A stretch of 64,000 nucleotides of DNA from Paracidovorax avenae (GTDB lineage Bacteria; Pseudomonadota; Gammaproteobacteria; Burkholderiales; Burkholderiaceae_C), in NCBI RefSeq assembly GCF_040892545.1, contig NZ_CP156079.1, forward strand, positions 2,887,501-2,951,500, in the 5' to 3' direction. The notes beneath the pieces were generated by a model, which did no database searches, was not told the DNA's origin, and saw only the letters and a program-made list of their open reading frames with translations. Below, in pieces: positions 8,310 through 17,816 of the stretch. Made by a program: the position numbers and the translations under genes. Numbering within the stretch: the first letter of the stretch is position 1; each line of letters opens with the position of its first letter.

Positions 8310-8546
8310 ATGTACGGCGACATGAAGGCGGCATTCCTGCAGGGCGCTGGCGTCGATCCAGGCCAATTGAAGGCCGTGGTGCTCTCGATCGTCTTCGCGG
8401 CGATCTTCATCGTCGCGGGCTGGATCGGGCAGCAGCTCGCGGAGGCCTACGGCGACGGTCAGTTGGACAAGTCCGAGTTGTACCAGGCGCTCATCGCGAT
8501 CTGCGTCCTGCTGCTGGTCATTTTTTCGTTCCTTGCCTGGCTGTGA
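8310..8546 (+). CDS. TIGR03758/DUF3262-family small membrane protein
   Basis: 78 residues with two transmembrane helices separated by a short polar loop (YGDGQLDKSELYQ). The N-terminal FLQGAGVDP is typical of the family. Size and topology resemble VirB2/TrbC-like pilin or channel subunits, which is the probable role. A module with the same architecture is fused to a muramidase-like domain at 35779-36678. Confidence 0.85.
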   Translation: MYGDMKAAFLQGAGVDPGQLKAVVLSIVFAAIFIVAGWIGQQLAEAYGDGQLDKSELYQALIAICVLLLVIFSFLAWL

Positions 8547-8579
8547 GTCAGGCCCGTTTTTGTTCTTGAAGGGGGTCCT

Positions 8580-8948
8580 ATGAAATCCATCCGCCAAGTT
8601 GCCAGCATTGCCTGCCTGGTGATCGCAACCTGCGCCCAGTCAGCTGCAATGGCTGCGCTGCCCAACATTCCGAAGCCTTCGGGCGGAGGCATCGGTGGCG
8701 CTGCAGTCCAGGACGGCGACTGGCTCGCGTTGATGGGGGCGTACTTCAAGGCCGGATTTGCCATCCTCGGCATCGTGCTCGGCACGTACGCCTTCTTCAC
8801 TGTGATGTCCGGTGCGCTGAAGAAGTGGAAAGAGTACAGCGAAGGCCGCGCCCAACTCGCCGATCTCAAAGAGCACATGATCGTGGGAACCGTGCTGCTG
8901 GTTTTCATCGTCATGCTCGCGAACTACGCGATTCAGACAATGGCTTGA
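8580..8948 (+). CDS. TIGR03745/DUF2976-family transfer protein
   Basis: 122 residues: signal peptide (about 1-25, ending AAMA), the motif LPNIPKPSGG, and two transmembrane helices (about 58-78 and 99-120) around a basic loop KKWKEYSEGRAQLADLKEH. This is the standard pattern of PFL_4702-like proteins in MPF_G operons. Together with the upstream DUF3262 protein it may form the pilus or inner-membrane pore; that role is an inference. Confidence 0.88.
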   Translation: MKSIRQVASIACLVIATCAQSAAMAALPNIPKPSGGGIGGAAVQDGDWLALMGAYFKAGFAILGIVLGTYAFFTVMSGALKKWKEYSEGRAQLADLKEHMIVGTVLLVFIVMLANYAIQTMA

Positions 8949-8954
8949 GCGGAC

Positions 8955-9416
8955 ATGGCTGCAGACGACGTACGGCCACAAGGCAACAGCGCCGCGGCCC
9001 CATTGACCGATCGCGTGAACACCGAGCCGCCCATCATGAACGGGATGTCCGCCACCGAGGGCGGCTATGTGGGCGCGATCTCGTTCGCGTTCTTTCTCGT
9101 GGTCGGCATCCTGTTGTACCTGCTCACAGGCTACTGGCACTTCATCTTCGCGAGTGCCGTCATCGGGCCGTTCGCTGTTCTGTGGCAGGCGTCTCTGTAC
9201 CTCCAAACGGTGAAGCGCAACAAGCCCGAAGGCTGGTACGTGCAGGCGGCGCGCCTCTGGCTCGAAGACCATGGCCCAGGCCGAAAGCGGTACCTCCGGC
9301 ACCACGGCTACTTCGAGCTCGGGCGGCGGCTCGACTTCGATGCCGCGAACCCGAATCGAAGTGCGGGCGCCGATCGCGCACGCAGCACCAGCACCCCAAC
9401 TCCCCAACAGCCATGA
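8955..9416 (+). CDS. TIGR03750/DUF3487-family transfer membrane protein
   Basis: 153 residues. The sequence RVNTEPPIMNGMSATEG and two adjacent hydrophobic helices (about residues 38-75) are diagnostic of this VirB3/TraL-like family. The C-terminal half is basic and cytoplasmic (RYLRHHGYFELGRRL). It overlaps the next gene by ATGA. It is predicted to anchor the VirB4-like ATPase to the inner membrane. Confidence 0.87.
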   Translation: MAADDVRPQGNSAAAPLTDRVNTEPPIMNGMSATEGGYVGAISFAFFLVVGILLYLLTGYWHFIFASAVIGPFAVLWQASLYLQTVKRNKPEGWYVQAARLWLEDHGPGRKRYLRHHGYFELGRRLDFDAANPNRSAGADRARSTSTPTPQQP

Positions 9417-10153
9417 GCAGTGGTCAATTTCTCGACGCTCTCGCGTCCGAGCGGCGTCACAACGACCGACTCACGAAGACCATGGCGGGCGTGATCGCGC
9501 TCGGCATCGTCAGCACCTGGTTCGCCTGGCGCCAGCCGAAGTCGGTGGATGTCCACCTGGCCCCCGACGTGCGAGCGGGCGACACGGTCCGCGTCAGCGA
9601 CGGCCGATCGCCGGTGCCGTCGCCCAACGTCTACGGCTTTGCCTACTACATCTGGCAGCAAGTCAACCGCTGGCAGACCGATGGCGCACAGGACTATGGG
9701 CAGCAGATTTTCAACATGCAGTACTACCTCACGCCCCGCTGCCAGGCCCAGCTGCAGGCGGACATGGAGCTGCGGCAAGGCAAGGGCGAATTGCGCCGGC
9801 GCACCCGGCAGATCTCCGAGATTCCCGGCTTCCCCTACTCCGAAAACCGCGTGCTTGCGGATGGCCCCGATGCCTGGACCGTGCTCCTGGACATGCAGGT
9901 CACCGAGACGTTCGGCGGGCAGGCGGTGAAGGACGTCTTCATTCGCTACCCGATGCGCGTTGTGCGTTTCGACGTAGATCGCGAACGCAATCCCTGGCAT
10001 CTCGCGCTGGACTGCTTCGGCGCCAACCGCCCTGCCCGCCTCAACCCGGCGGATCTCAAGGCCGGAACCGACGTGCGTATTAGCGTGCAGGCGCCCCGGC
10101 TGCCCGGAACGATCTCCCCCTCCAGCCTGCCGCGGGACACGGCCGTTGATTGA
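9413..10153 (+). CDS. TIGR03746/DUF2895-family transfer protein (VirB8/TraE-like)
   Basis: 246 residues with a short cytoplasmic N-terminus, one transmembrane helix (about 22-40) and a periplasmic domain. The segment VYGFAYYIWQQVNRWQTDGAQDY is typical of the family. Topology and position match the TraE/VirB8 assembly factor of the inner-membrane complex. The start was chosen at the ATG overlapping the preceding stop. Confidence 0.88.
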   Translation: MSSGQFLDALASERRHNDRLTKTMAGVIALGIVSTWFAWRQPKSVDVHLAPDVRAGDTVRVSDGRSPVPSPNVYGFAYYIWQQVNRWQTDGAQDYGQQIFNMQYYLTPRCQAQLQADMELRQGKGELRRRTRQISEIPGFPYSENRVLADGPDAWTVLLDMQVTETFGGQAVKDVFIRYPMRVVRFDVDRERNPWHLALDCFGANRPARLNPADLKAGTDVRISVQAPRLPGTISPSSLPRDTAVD

Positions 10154-10168
10154 GGCCGCAGACTGACC

Positions 10169-11257
10169 ATGCTCCATCCTCATCACCGAACCTATCGCCC
10201 CCTGCTCGCGCTCATCGTCGCGTGCGCCTCGGCTCAGTTGCACGCGCAGCAGGTCGAGCCACTGAATGTCGGGGCGCCTCCGCCCGATCTCATCAACTCG
10301 GGACGGCCCACCACGCAGACCAACGCGCCTGTGGAAGCCGTGGACCTTGGGCAGGCGCCGGTCGCCGTAGCGAAGCCCGCGCGTCCCGCGCAGAACACCG
10401 TCGCCGGCATGAGTCTGCCGGCGCCCCTGGCCGGCGCCGGCGGGCCATCGATCGCTCGCGCCGCCGCCGCGCGAGCGACTTTGCGAAGCGTGGGGCCTGC
10501 GCCGCTGACAGGTACCGCGTCGGCCCCGGCCGAACGGGCAGTTTTCGCGCGAGAGCCGGTGCGGGTGAACCTGACCGTGGGCCAGGAGCGCCTGGTGACG
10601 CTGCCGGCTGACGCCCTGCTGCATGTCCCGAGCGACATCGAGGCCGTTGCCCGTGTCGAGTCGATTGGCGGGACGCTATACGTCACCGCCCTGGTGCCGT
10701 TCACGCCCATTCGCATCGTCGCCGAGCTCGTGGACAGCGGCCAGCAAATCCCGCTGGATCTGGTGGCCACCAAGCCGTCCGGCGCCGGAGCGGCGGGCGG
10801 CGAACTGCAGGTGTCCGTCGTGGAGCCTGGCACGGTGGCGCAGCCGACCGCCGTGGACGGAGTGGCGGCCGGGCACCGGGCCGCCGCGGCACCGGAGGTG
10901 GACATGGTGCAACTGACCCGGTATGCCGCTCGCCAGCTGTATGCGCCACGCCGGCTCGCAAGCCCTATCGCGGGCGTGAGCCAGGTCGCCGTGACCGGCG
11001 ACGAGTTGGCCGGCCTGGTGCGCGGCGCAGCCGTCCAGGCCGTGCCCGTCGGACAGTGGCGGGCCGGCGGGCTGACCGTCACCGCCGTACGCATCACCAA
11101 CCGTTCGCGCTTCCCGCTGGAAGTCCCGCTGGAAAGCCTGCGGGGGCGCTGGCTGGCGGCGACCGCTCAGCACGGTCGCATCGGACCTGCTGGAAGTGAT
11201 ACCGACACCACGGCCATCTACCTGGTGTGCGAACGCGCGTTCGAGTCCTGTCTGTGA
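10169..11257 (+). CDS. TIGR03749-family transfer protein (VirB9/TraK-like)
   Basis: 362 residues with a signal peptide ending near QLHAQQ (about residue 27). After an Ala/Pro-rich linker the domain EPVRVNLTVGQERLVTLPADALLHVP and the C-terminal ITNRSRFPLEVPLESLRG match PFL_4704-like proteins, which occupy the TraK/VirB9 position of the outer-membrane core complex. A conserved late Cys pair is present (YLVCERAFESCL). Confidence 0.87.
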   Translation: MLHPHHRTYRPLLALIVACASAQLHAQQVEPLNVGAPPPDLINSGRPTTQTNAPVEAVDLGQAPVAVAKPARPAQNTVAGMSLPAPLAGAGGPSIARAAAARATLRSVGPAPLTGTASAPAERAVFAREPVRVNLTVGQERLVTLPADALLHVPSDIEAVARVESIGGTLYVTALVPFTPIRIVAELVDSGQQIPLDLVATKPSGAGAAGGELQVSVVEPGTVAQPTAVDGVAAGHRAAAAPEVDMVQLTRYAARQLYAPRRLASPIAGVSQVAVTGDELAGLVRGAAVQAVPVGQWRAGGLTVTAVRITNRSRFPLEVPLESLRGRWLAATAQHGRIGPAGSDTDTTAIYLVCERAFESCL

Positions 11258-11265
11258 GGTAGCCC

Positions 11266-12720
11266 ATGGCCGTCAAGAGCAATCGATTCATCCCGGTCCT
11301 GGCGATCGCCGCCATTGCGATCGTCGGCACCATCTTCATGATGAACCGCAACCCATCGCCCGCCTCGGAGCCGATGAAGGCTGTTCCGCTGCCCAAGACG
11401 GCAGGAGCCGACGAGGACACGCCGGCAGAGACCCTGGCCACGGTGGTCGCGTCGAACCGTGAACTGCGGCAGTGGGCGGAGCGTGTACTCCGCGAGAACG
11501 AGGAACTGAGGCGGCAGCTCAAGCTGGGCGGAATTCCATCGCAGGCCGTCAGCGCAGAGCCGACTGCGGCTACAGGCGCTCCAGACCAACCAGCACCGCC
11601 CCGCCAGGCGAAGGCGGGAGGTGCTGCCAATTCGCCCGTCGACGTTATCGCGAATGCCTGGGGCAATGCCACAGACACGCTCGGCTCCCTGGGCAGGCAT
11701 CCGGCCGCACCCGTTGATGGCGCTGTAGCGCAGGACATGCCCGCGGATGGCGCCGCGGGCGCAGTGGGCTACAAGGTCGTGCCGCCGATGGGGTATGTCG
11801 CGCAGACACAAAGCAACCAGGGAATGACCACCACACGCTACGTCCGCAGCCCGGGCAGCGCGACGGCTGCAGCCGCAGCGGCCGCTGGCGCAGGTGGATC
11901 CACTGGCACGGGCAGTGCGACGCGCGCCGCCCAGGCGGCGTCCGAGAAGGCGGAGGCCGAGCCGTATTTCACGCTTCCGGAGAATTCCACGCTCACGGGC
12001 GTGACCGCCATGACGAGCCTCATCGGCCGCGTTCCTGTCAACGGGCGGGTGACCGATCCGATGCAGTTCAAGGCGATCGTCGGGCGCGAGAACCTGGCGG
12101 CCAACGGCTGGGAGCTTCCGGAAGATCTGGCGGGCATGGTGGTGACCGGCGTGGCGATCGGCGACATGGCGCTGTCCTGCACCGAGGGCAAGGTGCGCAG
12201 CATGACCTTCGTCTTCAACGACGGAACGATCCGCACGATCTCCGCTCGCCGCTCGGGGTCATCCACCAACGGGGGAATCGGCTCTGGCAATACCAGCGAT
12301 CTCGGATTCATCAGCGACCTGCACGGCAATCCTTGCATCCAGGGCAAGTTTGTCACGAACGCCCCGGCCTACCTGACCGACATCGTGGGCGCCAAGGGCC
12401 TCGGCGTCGCCGCCGAGGCGCTGGCCCAGGCGCAAACGACGACGCTCAACCGCGGCGACTCGACATCCTCGGCCGTCACTGGGAATGCGGGCAGCTTCGC
12501 CCTGGGCCGCATGGGATCGGGCGCAGCCGACGAGCTCACGCGATGGCTCACCGAGCGCCTCAAAAGCAGCTTCGACGCCGTGGTCACGCCGGCCGGCCAG
12601 CAGCTGGTCGTGCACCTGGACACCGAGATTGCGATCGACAAGCCCGCGAACGCGCGAAAGATCCTCCACCGCACCCAATCCTCCAACGTCCTCTCCGGAG
12701 CCCGCTATGGTCTCGAATAG
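11266..12720 (+). CDS. TIGR03752-family transfer protein (VirB10/TraB-like)
   Basis: 484 residues: one N-terminal transmembrane helix (about 8-26), a short coiled coil (VVASNRELRQWAERVLRENEEL), a variable linker and a C-terminal beta-rich domain with LTGVTAMTSLIGRVPVNG, which is the PFL_4705/TraB signature. It bridges inner and outer membranes in the core complex. It overlaps the following lipoprotein gene by 14 bases in another frame. Confidence 0.9.
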   Translation: MAVKSNRFIPVLAIAAIAIVGTIFMMNRNPSPASEPMKAVPLPKTAGADEDTPAETLATVVASNRELRQWAERVLRENEELRRQLKLGGIPSQAVSAEPTAATGAPDQPAPPRQAKAGGAANSPVDVIANAWGNATDTLGSLGRHPAAPVDGAVAQDMPADGAAGAVGYKVVPPMGYVAQTQSNQGMTTTRYVRSPGSATAAAAAAAGAGGSTGTGSATRAAQAASEKAEAEPYFTLPENSTLTGVTAMTSLIGRVPVNGRVTDPMQFKAIVGRENLAANGWELPEDLAGMVVTGVAIGDMALSCTEGKVRSMTFVFNDGTIRTISARRSGSSTNGGIGSGNTSDLGFISDLHGNPCIQGKFVTNAPAYLTDIVGAKGLGVAAEALAQAQTTTLNRGDSTSSAVTGNAGSFALGRMGSGAADELTRWLTERLKSSFDAVVTPAGQQLVVHLDTEIAIDKPANARKILHRTQSSNVLSGARYGLE

Positions 12721-13192
12721 CCGCATCCTCGCTGTCCTGTCGCTTTCCGCTACTCTGCTCGCCGGTTGCTCCGTCAGCGGTCCGAGAGAGAGCCCGCTCA
12801 AGGAGGTGACGGAGGGCAGTCCCACCGTCCTGGACGTCTACCGCGGCAAGGCCGTCGGCGGCGCGCCGGAGCGGTCCCTGTCCACGCCCCGGGAACGGCT
12901 GGAGCACGACGCGCCCGCGCGCCCGCTCACTGCTGACGATGGTCGGACCCAGCGCTATTGGTCGGCCGTCGAGCCTATGCAGCAGCGCTTTGCCCGCCTG
13001 GCGAACCCCGACCTGGTGATGGTCGTGTACCCCCACCTGGCGAAGGGCAAGTACCCGGTGCCGGGGTACGTCACGGTGTTCCCGATGTACGAGCAGACGG
13101 AGTACGCCCTGCCCGGCGAGGTGCAGGAAGATCTGCTGCGCGGCCGCGCAACCGTCCAGGGCCGCTCGTCCACGGAAGGAGGCCGTCGATGA
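12707..13192 (+). CDS. TIGR03751-family conjugal transfer lipoprotein
   Basis: 161 residues with a lipoprotein signal and lipobox LLAGC (Cys21). The start at 12707 is supported by CCGGAG eight bases upstream. The region WSAVEPMQQRFARLANPDLVMVVYPHLA is characteristic of this family. It should be the VirB7/TraV-like outer-membrane anchor of the core complex. It is placed between the TraB-like and TraC-like genes, as in other MPF_G elements. Confidence 0.88.
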   Translation: MVSNSRILAVLSLSATLLAGCSVSGPRESPLKEVTEGSPTVLDVYRGKAVGGAPERSLSTPRERLEHDAPARPLTADDGRTQRYWSAVEPMQQRFARLANPDLVMVVYPHLAKGKYPVPGYVTVFPMYEQTEYALPGEVQEDLLRGRATVQGRSSTEGGRR

Positions 13193-16083
13193 AGAAATGG
13201 TTCGACGTGCTGCTTGGCCGCTCCGCGTCGGCAAGCGGGGAGCGCGCTGCGCCGTCGCCCGCAGCCTCCAGCGCGCCTGGCAAGCCGATGACCTTGGCGG
13301 ACCGTCGCAGGATGGCGGCCAGGCCGCCGTCGTTCACCGAGCTTCTGCCGTACGTTTGCTATTCGCCGGGGGAGCAGGTGTTTGCCATGCGCGATGGCGC
13401 CACCCTGGGCGCCATGTTCGAGCTCAGTCCGGTGGCCACCGAGGCGCAGCCGCTCACTTACCTGCAGGAGCGCGCCCGCAAGGTGCAGGAGGCCCTGCAG
13501 GCGATCCCCGAGGCCGAAGGCTCGCCCTGGATCGTGCAGTTCTTCCTGAGCGACGACCGCAACGTCGAGATCCTGAACCAGCAGCTGCACGACTACATCC
13601 TGTCCCAGCACAAGGACAACCCGCGCCGGGCCCAGGAGGTGATTTCCTCCGAGTACACCCAGTCCGTCCTGGCCGAGATGCGCAAGCACCTGGACCAGGT
13701 GTCTCGCCCGCAGGGCCTGTTCACGGACACCCTCGTCACCGGCCAGGTCTGGCGGGGCCAGCAGCGCCGCGTGCGCTGCTGCATCTACCGCAAGTTCACC
13801 GGCCTGGCAAACGAGCCGGCCGAGCCGATCAAGCAGATGGAGGGCGCCGCCACGACGTTGTTTGCGACGTTCACCGAGGCGGGCGTCACTGCGCGCCGCT
13901 GCAACGGCCGAGACTTCTACGAATGGCTCCTGCCCTTCTTCAATCGCGATGTTCCGTGGGCACCCACGCCGGGTGAGCTGCTGCAGAAGGCGCCCTACCC
14001 GGGCGAGATGCCTGAAGGCATGTTCGACTGGGACCTGGCCGAGTCGCTGTCGCTCAGCCAGCCGTGTGCGGACGTCGACGCCGGCCTCTTCGAGTTCGAC
14101 GGCGTGCCCGTGAAGGCCCTCACGCTGCAGAACCTGCGTGGCCAGCCCGCCATTGGTCACTTCTCGGCGGAGCTCACCAGCGGCAAGGAGAGCTATGCGC
14201 GCTTCGACCGCCTCCCACCCGGATCCATGCTGTCGATGACCGTCACCGTGACGCCGCAGCACCTGGTGGAACGGAAGGTGGAACGCATCCGCGACAAGTC
14301 GCGGGCGAAGACCGCCATCGCCATGGAGGCGCACGCCGAGTGCGAGCGGGTGCTGCAGCGCATGGTGAACGGCGACAAGCTCTACCCGATGTTCGTCACG
14401 CTGTACCTCACGGGCCGCGACCGGACCGAGCTCGACGCCGCGATCTCGGAGGTGAATGCGCTGCTCGTTCCCACCGGAATGCGCTTCGTGGATCCGCGCC
14501 ATGATCTGGTGCCGCTCGACAGCTTCGTGCGCGCGCTGCCCTTCAACTTCGATCCGGACTTCGACCAGCGGTTCATGCTGCGCTCTCGTCTCACGTTCGC
14601 GAGCCACATCGCTGCGATCGCGCCCGTGTACGGCCGCTCCCGCGGCACGCCGCACCCCGGCATGTGGTACTGGAACCGCGGCGGCGAGCCGCTGTTCATG
14701 GACCCGCTCAACAAGCTCGACCGCAAGAAGAACGCGCACATGTTGGTGCTCGGGCCCACGGGCGCGGGCAAGTCGGCGACGCTGAACTACCAGGCCATGT
14801 TCTCCATGGCCGTCCACCGCCCGCGCCTGGTGATCGTCGACGCCGGCATGTCCTTCGACCTGCTGGTGAAGGACATGGCCGCCAAGGGCCTGTCGGTGCA
14901 CCGGGTGCGGCTGACCATGGACTGCGAGGAGTCCTTGCCGCCGTTCGTGCACGGTGCCCGGCTGCTTCAGGACAAGGAGATCATGGATTCCTTCCATGCC
15001 GCAGAGAACCAGGCGAAGCGCAATGCGGGCCTGACCGTGGACGAGGCGGCGGACGGCGGCAAGAGCTCGAAGATCATGGAGACCGTCGATACGGTGATCG
15101 AGGCCCAGGCAGCAGACACGGATAGCGACGACGACGGCGTTGATGAGAAGCGAGATCTGTTGGGCGAGATGCTGATCGCCGCCATCATGATGATCACCGG
15201 AGGCGAGCCGGCCGAGGTCGCGCGCATGAGCCGTGCCGACCGCTACCTGGTGACACGGGCCATCATCAAGGCGGCGCTGCAGGCATCGAAGGGAGGCCAC
15301 AAGCATCCGCTGACCCAGGACGTCGCCATCGCCCTCATGGCGATGCACAACGACCCTACTCTCTCGACGCACCGCCAGGCGCGGGCAGAAGAAATGGGGC
15401 AGTCGATGATGACGTTCACCCAGGGTCTTCGCGGCAAGCTCTTCAACCGCTACGGCGGTGACTGGCCAGACGCCGACGTGACCCTGGTGGAGATGGGCAC
15501 GCTCACGAAGGATGGCTACGGCGACGCGCTCGCCGTCGCGTATACCAGCCTGATCGATTCGGTCCAGTCGCGCGGCGAGCAGTTCCAGGACCAGGGCCGT
15601 CCGCTCATCATGCTGACCGACGAGGGCCACCTGATCACCACCAACGATCTGCTGGGCCCGAAGGTGGCCAAGGCCACCAAGATGTGGCGGAAGCTGAACA
15701 TCTGGTTCTGGCTCGCGACCCAGAACTTGAAGGACTTTCCGGACAGCATGGAGCGCGTGCTATCGATGTGCGAATTCTGGATGCTGCTCACAATGGACAA
15801 GTCGGAGATCGAGGAGGTGGCGCGCTTCCGCAATCTCACGTCCGAGCAGCGGCGCATGATGGAGTCGGCCGTGAAGGAGCCGCCCAAGTACACCGAGGGC
15901 GTGCTCATCAGCGCAACCGGCCAGTGGCTGTTCAGGAACGTGCCGCCCGCTGTTCCCATCGCTCTCGCGATGACGGAAGGGCACGAGAAGGCCCACCGTC
16001 GGCGCCTCATGGATGCCCATGGCTGCACCGAGCTCGAGGCAGCCTACATGGTGGCCGAGAAGCTGGCGGAGGCTCGGGCATGA
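13189..16083 (+). CDS. TIGR03744-family VirB4/TraC-like conjugative ATPase
   Basis: 964 residues with a strong ribosome-binding site (GGAAGGAGG). The C-terminal ATPase domain has the P-loop GPTGAGKSATLN (about residue 522), Walker B-type LIMLTDEGHLITT and FWLATQNLKDFP. The insert of about 130 residues between P-loop and Walker B is rich in acidic residues. VirB4 ATPases energise pilus assembly and substrate transfer. Length and neighbours fit PFL_4706 proteins. Confidence 0.93.
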   Translation: MKKWFDVLLGRSASASGERAAPSPAASSAPGKPMTLADRRRMAARPPSFTELLPYVCYSPGEQVFAMRDGATLGAMFELSPVATEAQPLTYLQERARKVQEALQAIPEAEGSPWIVQFFLSDDRNVEILNQQLHDYILSQHKDNPRRAQEVISSEYTQSVLAEMRKHLDQVSRPQGLFTDTLVTGQVWRGQQRRVRCCIYRKFTGLANEPAEPIKQMEGAATTLFATFTEAGVTARRCNGRDFYEWLLPFFNRDVPWAPTPGELLQKAPYPGEMPEGMFDWDLAESLSLSQPCADVDAGLFEFDGVPVKALTLQNLRGQPAIGHFSAELTSGKESYARFDRLPPGSMLSMTVTVTPQHLVERKVERIRDKSRAKTAIAMEAHAECERVLQRMVNGDKLYPMFVTLYLTGRDRTELDAAISEVNALLVPTGMRFVDPRHDLVPLDSFVRALPFNFDPDFDQRFMLRSRLTFASHIAAIAPVYGRSRGTPHPGMWYWNRGGEPLFMDPLNKLDRKKNAHMLVLGPTGAGKSATLNYQAMFSMAVHRPRLVIVDAGMSFDLLVKDMAAKGLSVHRVRLTMDCEESLPPFVHGARLLQDKEIMDSFHAAENQAKRNAGLTVDEAADGGKSSKIMETVDTVIEAQAADTDSDDDGVDEKRDLLGEMLIAAIMMITGGEPAEVARMSRADRYLVTRAIIKAALQASKGGHKHPLTQDVAIALMAMHNDPTLSTHRQARAEEMGQSMMTFTQGLRGKLFNRYGGDWPDADVTLVEMGTLTKDGYGDALAVAYTSLIDSVQSRGEQFQDQGRPLIMLTDEGHLITTNDLLGPKVAKATKMWRKLNIWFWLATQNLKDFPDSMERVLSMCEFWMLLTMDKSEIEEVARFRNLTSEQRRMMESAVKEPPKYTEGVLISATGQWLFRNVPPAVPIALAMTEGHEKAHRRRLMDAHGCTELEAAYMVAEKLAEARA

Positions 16084-16514
16084 AGCGCAGGATCCTCATC
16101 GCCGCGGCGGTGTGCTCCGCCGGCGCCGCGTGGGCCCAGGGTGCTCCATCGGTCACCACGGTGGAGGTGTTCGCCAACAGCGCAACCAACCTCTCCACGC
16201 CATCCCAACCTCCCTACGTGCTCCAGGTGTATCGCGTCGACGCGCTCGCCCAGCTGGGCCGGCAGTTCAGCGCCCGGCTGCCGGCGAACGAGGCCCAGGC
16301 ACGGGCATACATGCAACAGCAGGAGGCGCAGATCCGCGCCCGCTACAAGGACCAGATCTCGCAGGCGGCCAACGGCATGTCACTCGCTATGCACTACCGG
16401 CTCACGCGCCTGCCGGCCGTGGTGGTCAACCGTGAAGCCGTGATTTACGGTGTGGCCGACGTGCAGCACGCGGTCGGCCTGTACCAGCAATCCAAGGCGA
16501 GGGGCGCCCGATGA
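16080..16514 (+). CDS. TIGR03757/DUF1525-family transfer protein
   Basis: 144 residues, signal peptide cut after AWAQ (residue 20). The sequence VTTVEVFANSATNL, then YRVDALAQL and the C-terminal RLPAVVVNREAVIYGVADV match PFL_4709-like proteins with a thioredoxin-like (TrbC/TraW-like) fold. It lacks a CXXC motif, so it is not a redox enzyme. It overlaps both neighbours by ATGA. Confidence 0.87.
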   Translation: MKRRILIAAAVCSAGAAWAQGAPSVTTVEVFANSATNLSTPSQPPYVLQVYRVDALAQLGRQFSARLPANEAQARAYMQQQEAQIRARYKDQISQAANGMSLAMHYRLTRLPAVVVNREAVIYGVADVQHAVGLYQQSKARGAR

Positions 16515-17806
16515 CGTTCACCCGCATCGCCACCGCCATGCGAAAGGGCATCGCTCTCGCGGCTGCGAGCTCGGTGCTGACGCTCGGCATGCCCATGCCG
16601 GCGCAGGCCATCACCACGCCAGGCGTCATCGCCGGCACCGCGGCCGGCCTCGCCTCGTGCCTGTCCTACCGCGTGGAAGGCGTGTGCTTCTTTCTGCGCT
16701 GCAAGCTCGCCTTCTGCTGGATCGAGACCTCGATCAAGATCAGCCACTACGTGCCGGACGTCGTGGTGAGCACATACAACGACCCCATCCAGCACCCGTG
16801 GACCGACATCGGGAAGATCGTAGCCACGGCCATGAACGGAGCGAGTTCCACCGTCTACAGCAGCCTTTTCGACTCGTCCGCCGGCGGGCTCAACACGCCT
16901 TCGGCCATGGCGAACTTCAAGGGCGCCGATGCGATCGGAAATCCCGCTGGCATGCTGGCCAGCATCATTGCGAACGGCGGGCAGGTGACGATGCCCACCA
17001 CCCTGGTCATCCCGGGCCCGTTCGAGCTTGCCCAGTTCCCCAGCCAGCTTCCCAGCATCGCTGCCAGCTGGGCCAACGTGCCCTCCTCGATCGCGAGCAC
17101 CGTGGCGTCCGATGCCCGCAAGATGCTCGACGCCCCGGGCCAGCTGCTCGGTAGCCTGCAGACGATCATGCGAGGTGTGCAGGGCGTGAGCCAGGTGATG
17201 GAGATCGCAGAGACCGTGAACCTGGTCTACGGCGCTTCCAACACCTTCATGCAGATCGGCAGCATGATCACCGGCTCCACCGGCGGCACCATGCTGCTGT
17301 GCCCGGGCAGCGCCACGCTGTTCGGGCTGCACTTCCAATCGGAGCTCGATGCGCCCTTCTGGCGTGGTGTTATCCCTGTCGAAATGCTCTACCCAGATTC
17401 CTGGGTTCCCGGCATAGGCGAAGTCGGCAGCGGCTACACGCAGACCTGGGGGCCGACGTTCCCGCGCACCGGCGAAATCATCCAGGCCCACCCGGTGAAG
17501 GCCTCGGCGGTCCTGGCCGAGCGCGTCAAGTCGATCATCTACCGCTCCGCCCAACCGCACATCTACGCCAAGGTGGAACTGCAGGGCACCAAAGACTACG
17601 TCTACTTCAACGAAGACAAGGCGCAGTGGCAGATGCTCCATCCGAACGTCTGGACCAGCTGCGAGCAGTTCGGCACCAACGACTCGCTCTCCCTCACCTC
17701 CTGGGGCGATGCCCAGACCGATTCCGCCGATGGCTATTCCTGGAACCTGTGGAAGCACTACGTGTGCTGCCAGCGCCGCGGCGCGTTCCTGTTTTCTGTA
17801 CCGTAA
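16511..17806 (+). CDS. TIGR03756-family transfer protein (TraU-like)
   Basis: 431 residues with a signal peptide (ending near AQA, residue 33). It is rich in conserved cysteines (SCLSYRVEGVCFFLRCKLAFC; WTSCEQFG; YVCCQRRG), which in TraU-family proteins form disulfides. The hydrophobic middle and length match PFL_4710 proteins. The many Cys residues give a functional reason for the DsbC-like protein encoded at 34444. Confidence 0.9.
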   Translation: MTFTRIATAMRKGIALAAASSVLTLGMPMPAQAITTPGVIAGTAAGLASCLSYRVEGVCFFLRCKLAFCWIETSIKISHYVPDVVVSTYNDPIQHPWTDIGKIVATAMNGASSTVYSSLFDSSAGGLNTPSAMANFKGADAIGNPAGMLASIIANGGQVTMPTTLVIPGPFELAQFPSQLPSIAASWANVPSSIASTVASDARKMLDAPGQLLGSLQTIMRGVQGVSQVMEIAETVNLVYGASNTFMQIGSMITGSTGGTMLLCPGSATLFGLHFQSELDAPFWRGVIPVEMLYPDSWVPGIGEVGSGYTQTWGPTFPRTGEIIQAHPVKASAVLAERVKSIIYRSAQPHIYAKVELQGTKDYVYFNEDKAQWQMLHPNVWTSCEQFGTNDSLSLTSWGDAQTDSADGYSWNLWKHYVCCQRRGAFLFSVP

Positions 17807-17816
17807 GGACCTCGAC

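Noticed and set aside
12955..15630. Very long leftward frame (891 codons) opposite the VirB4-like ATPase gene
   Set aside because: It is an antisense shadow of a clearly recognised gene in high-GC DNA; composition is His/Arg/Gly-rich and has no recognisable motif.
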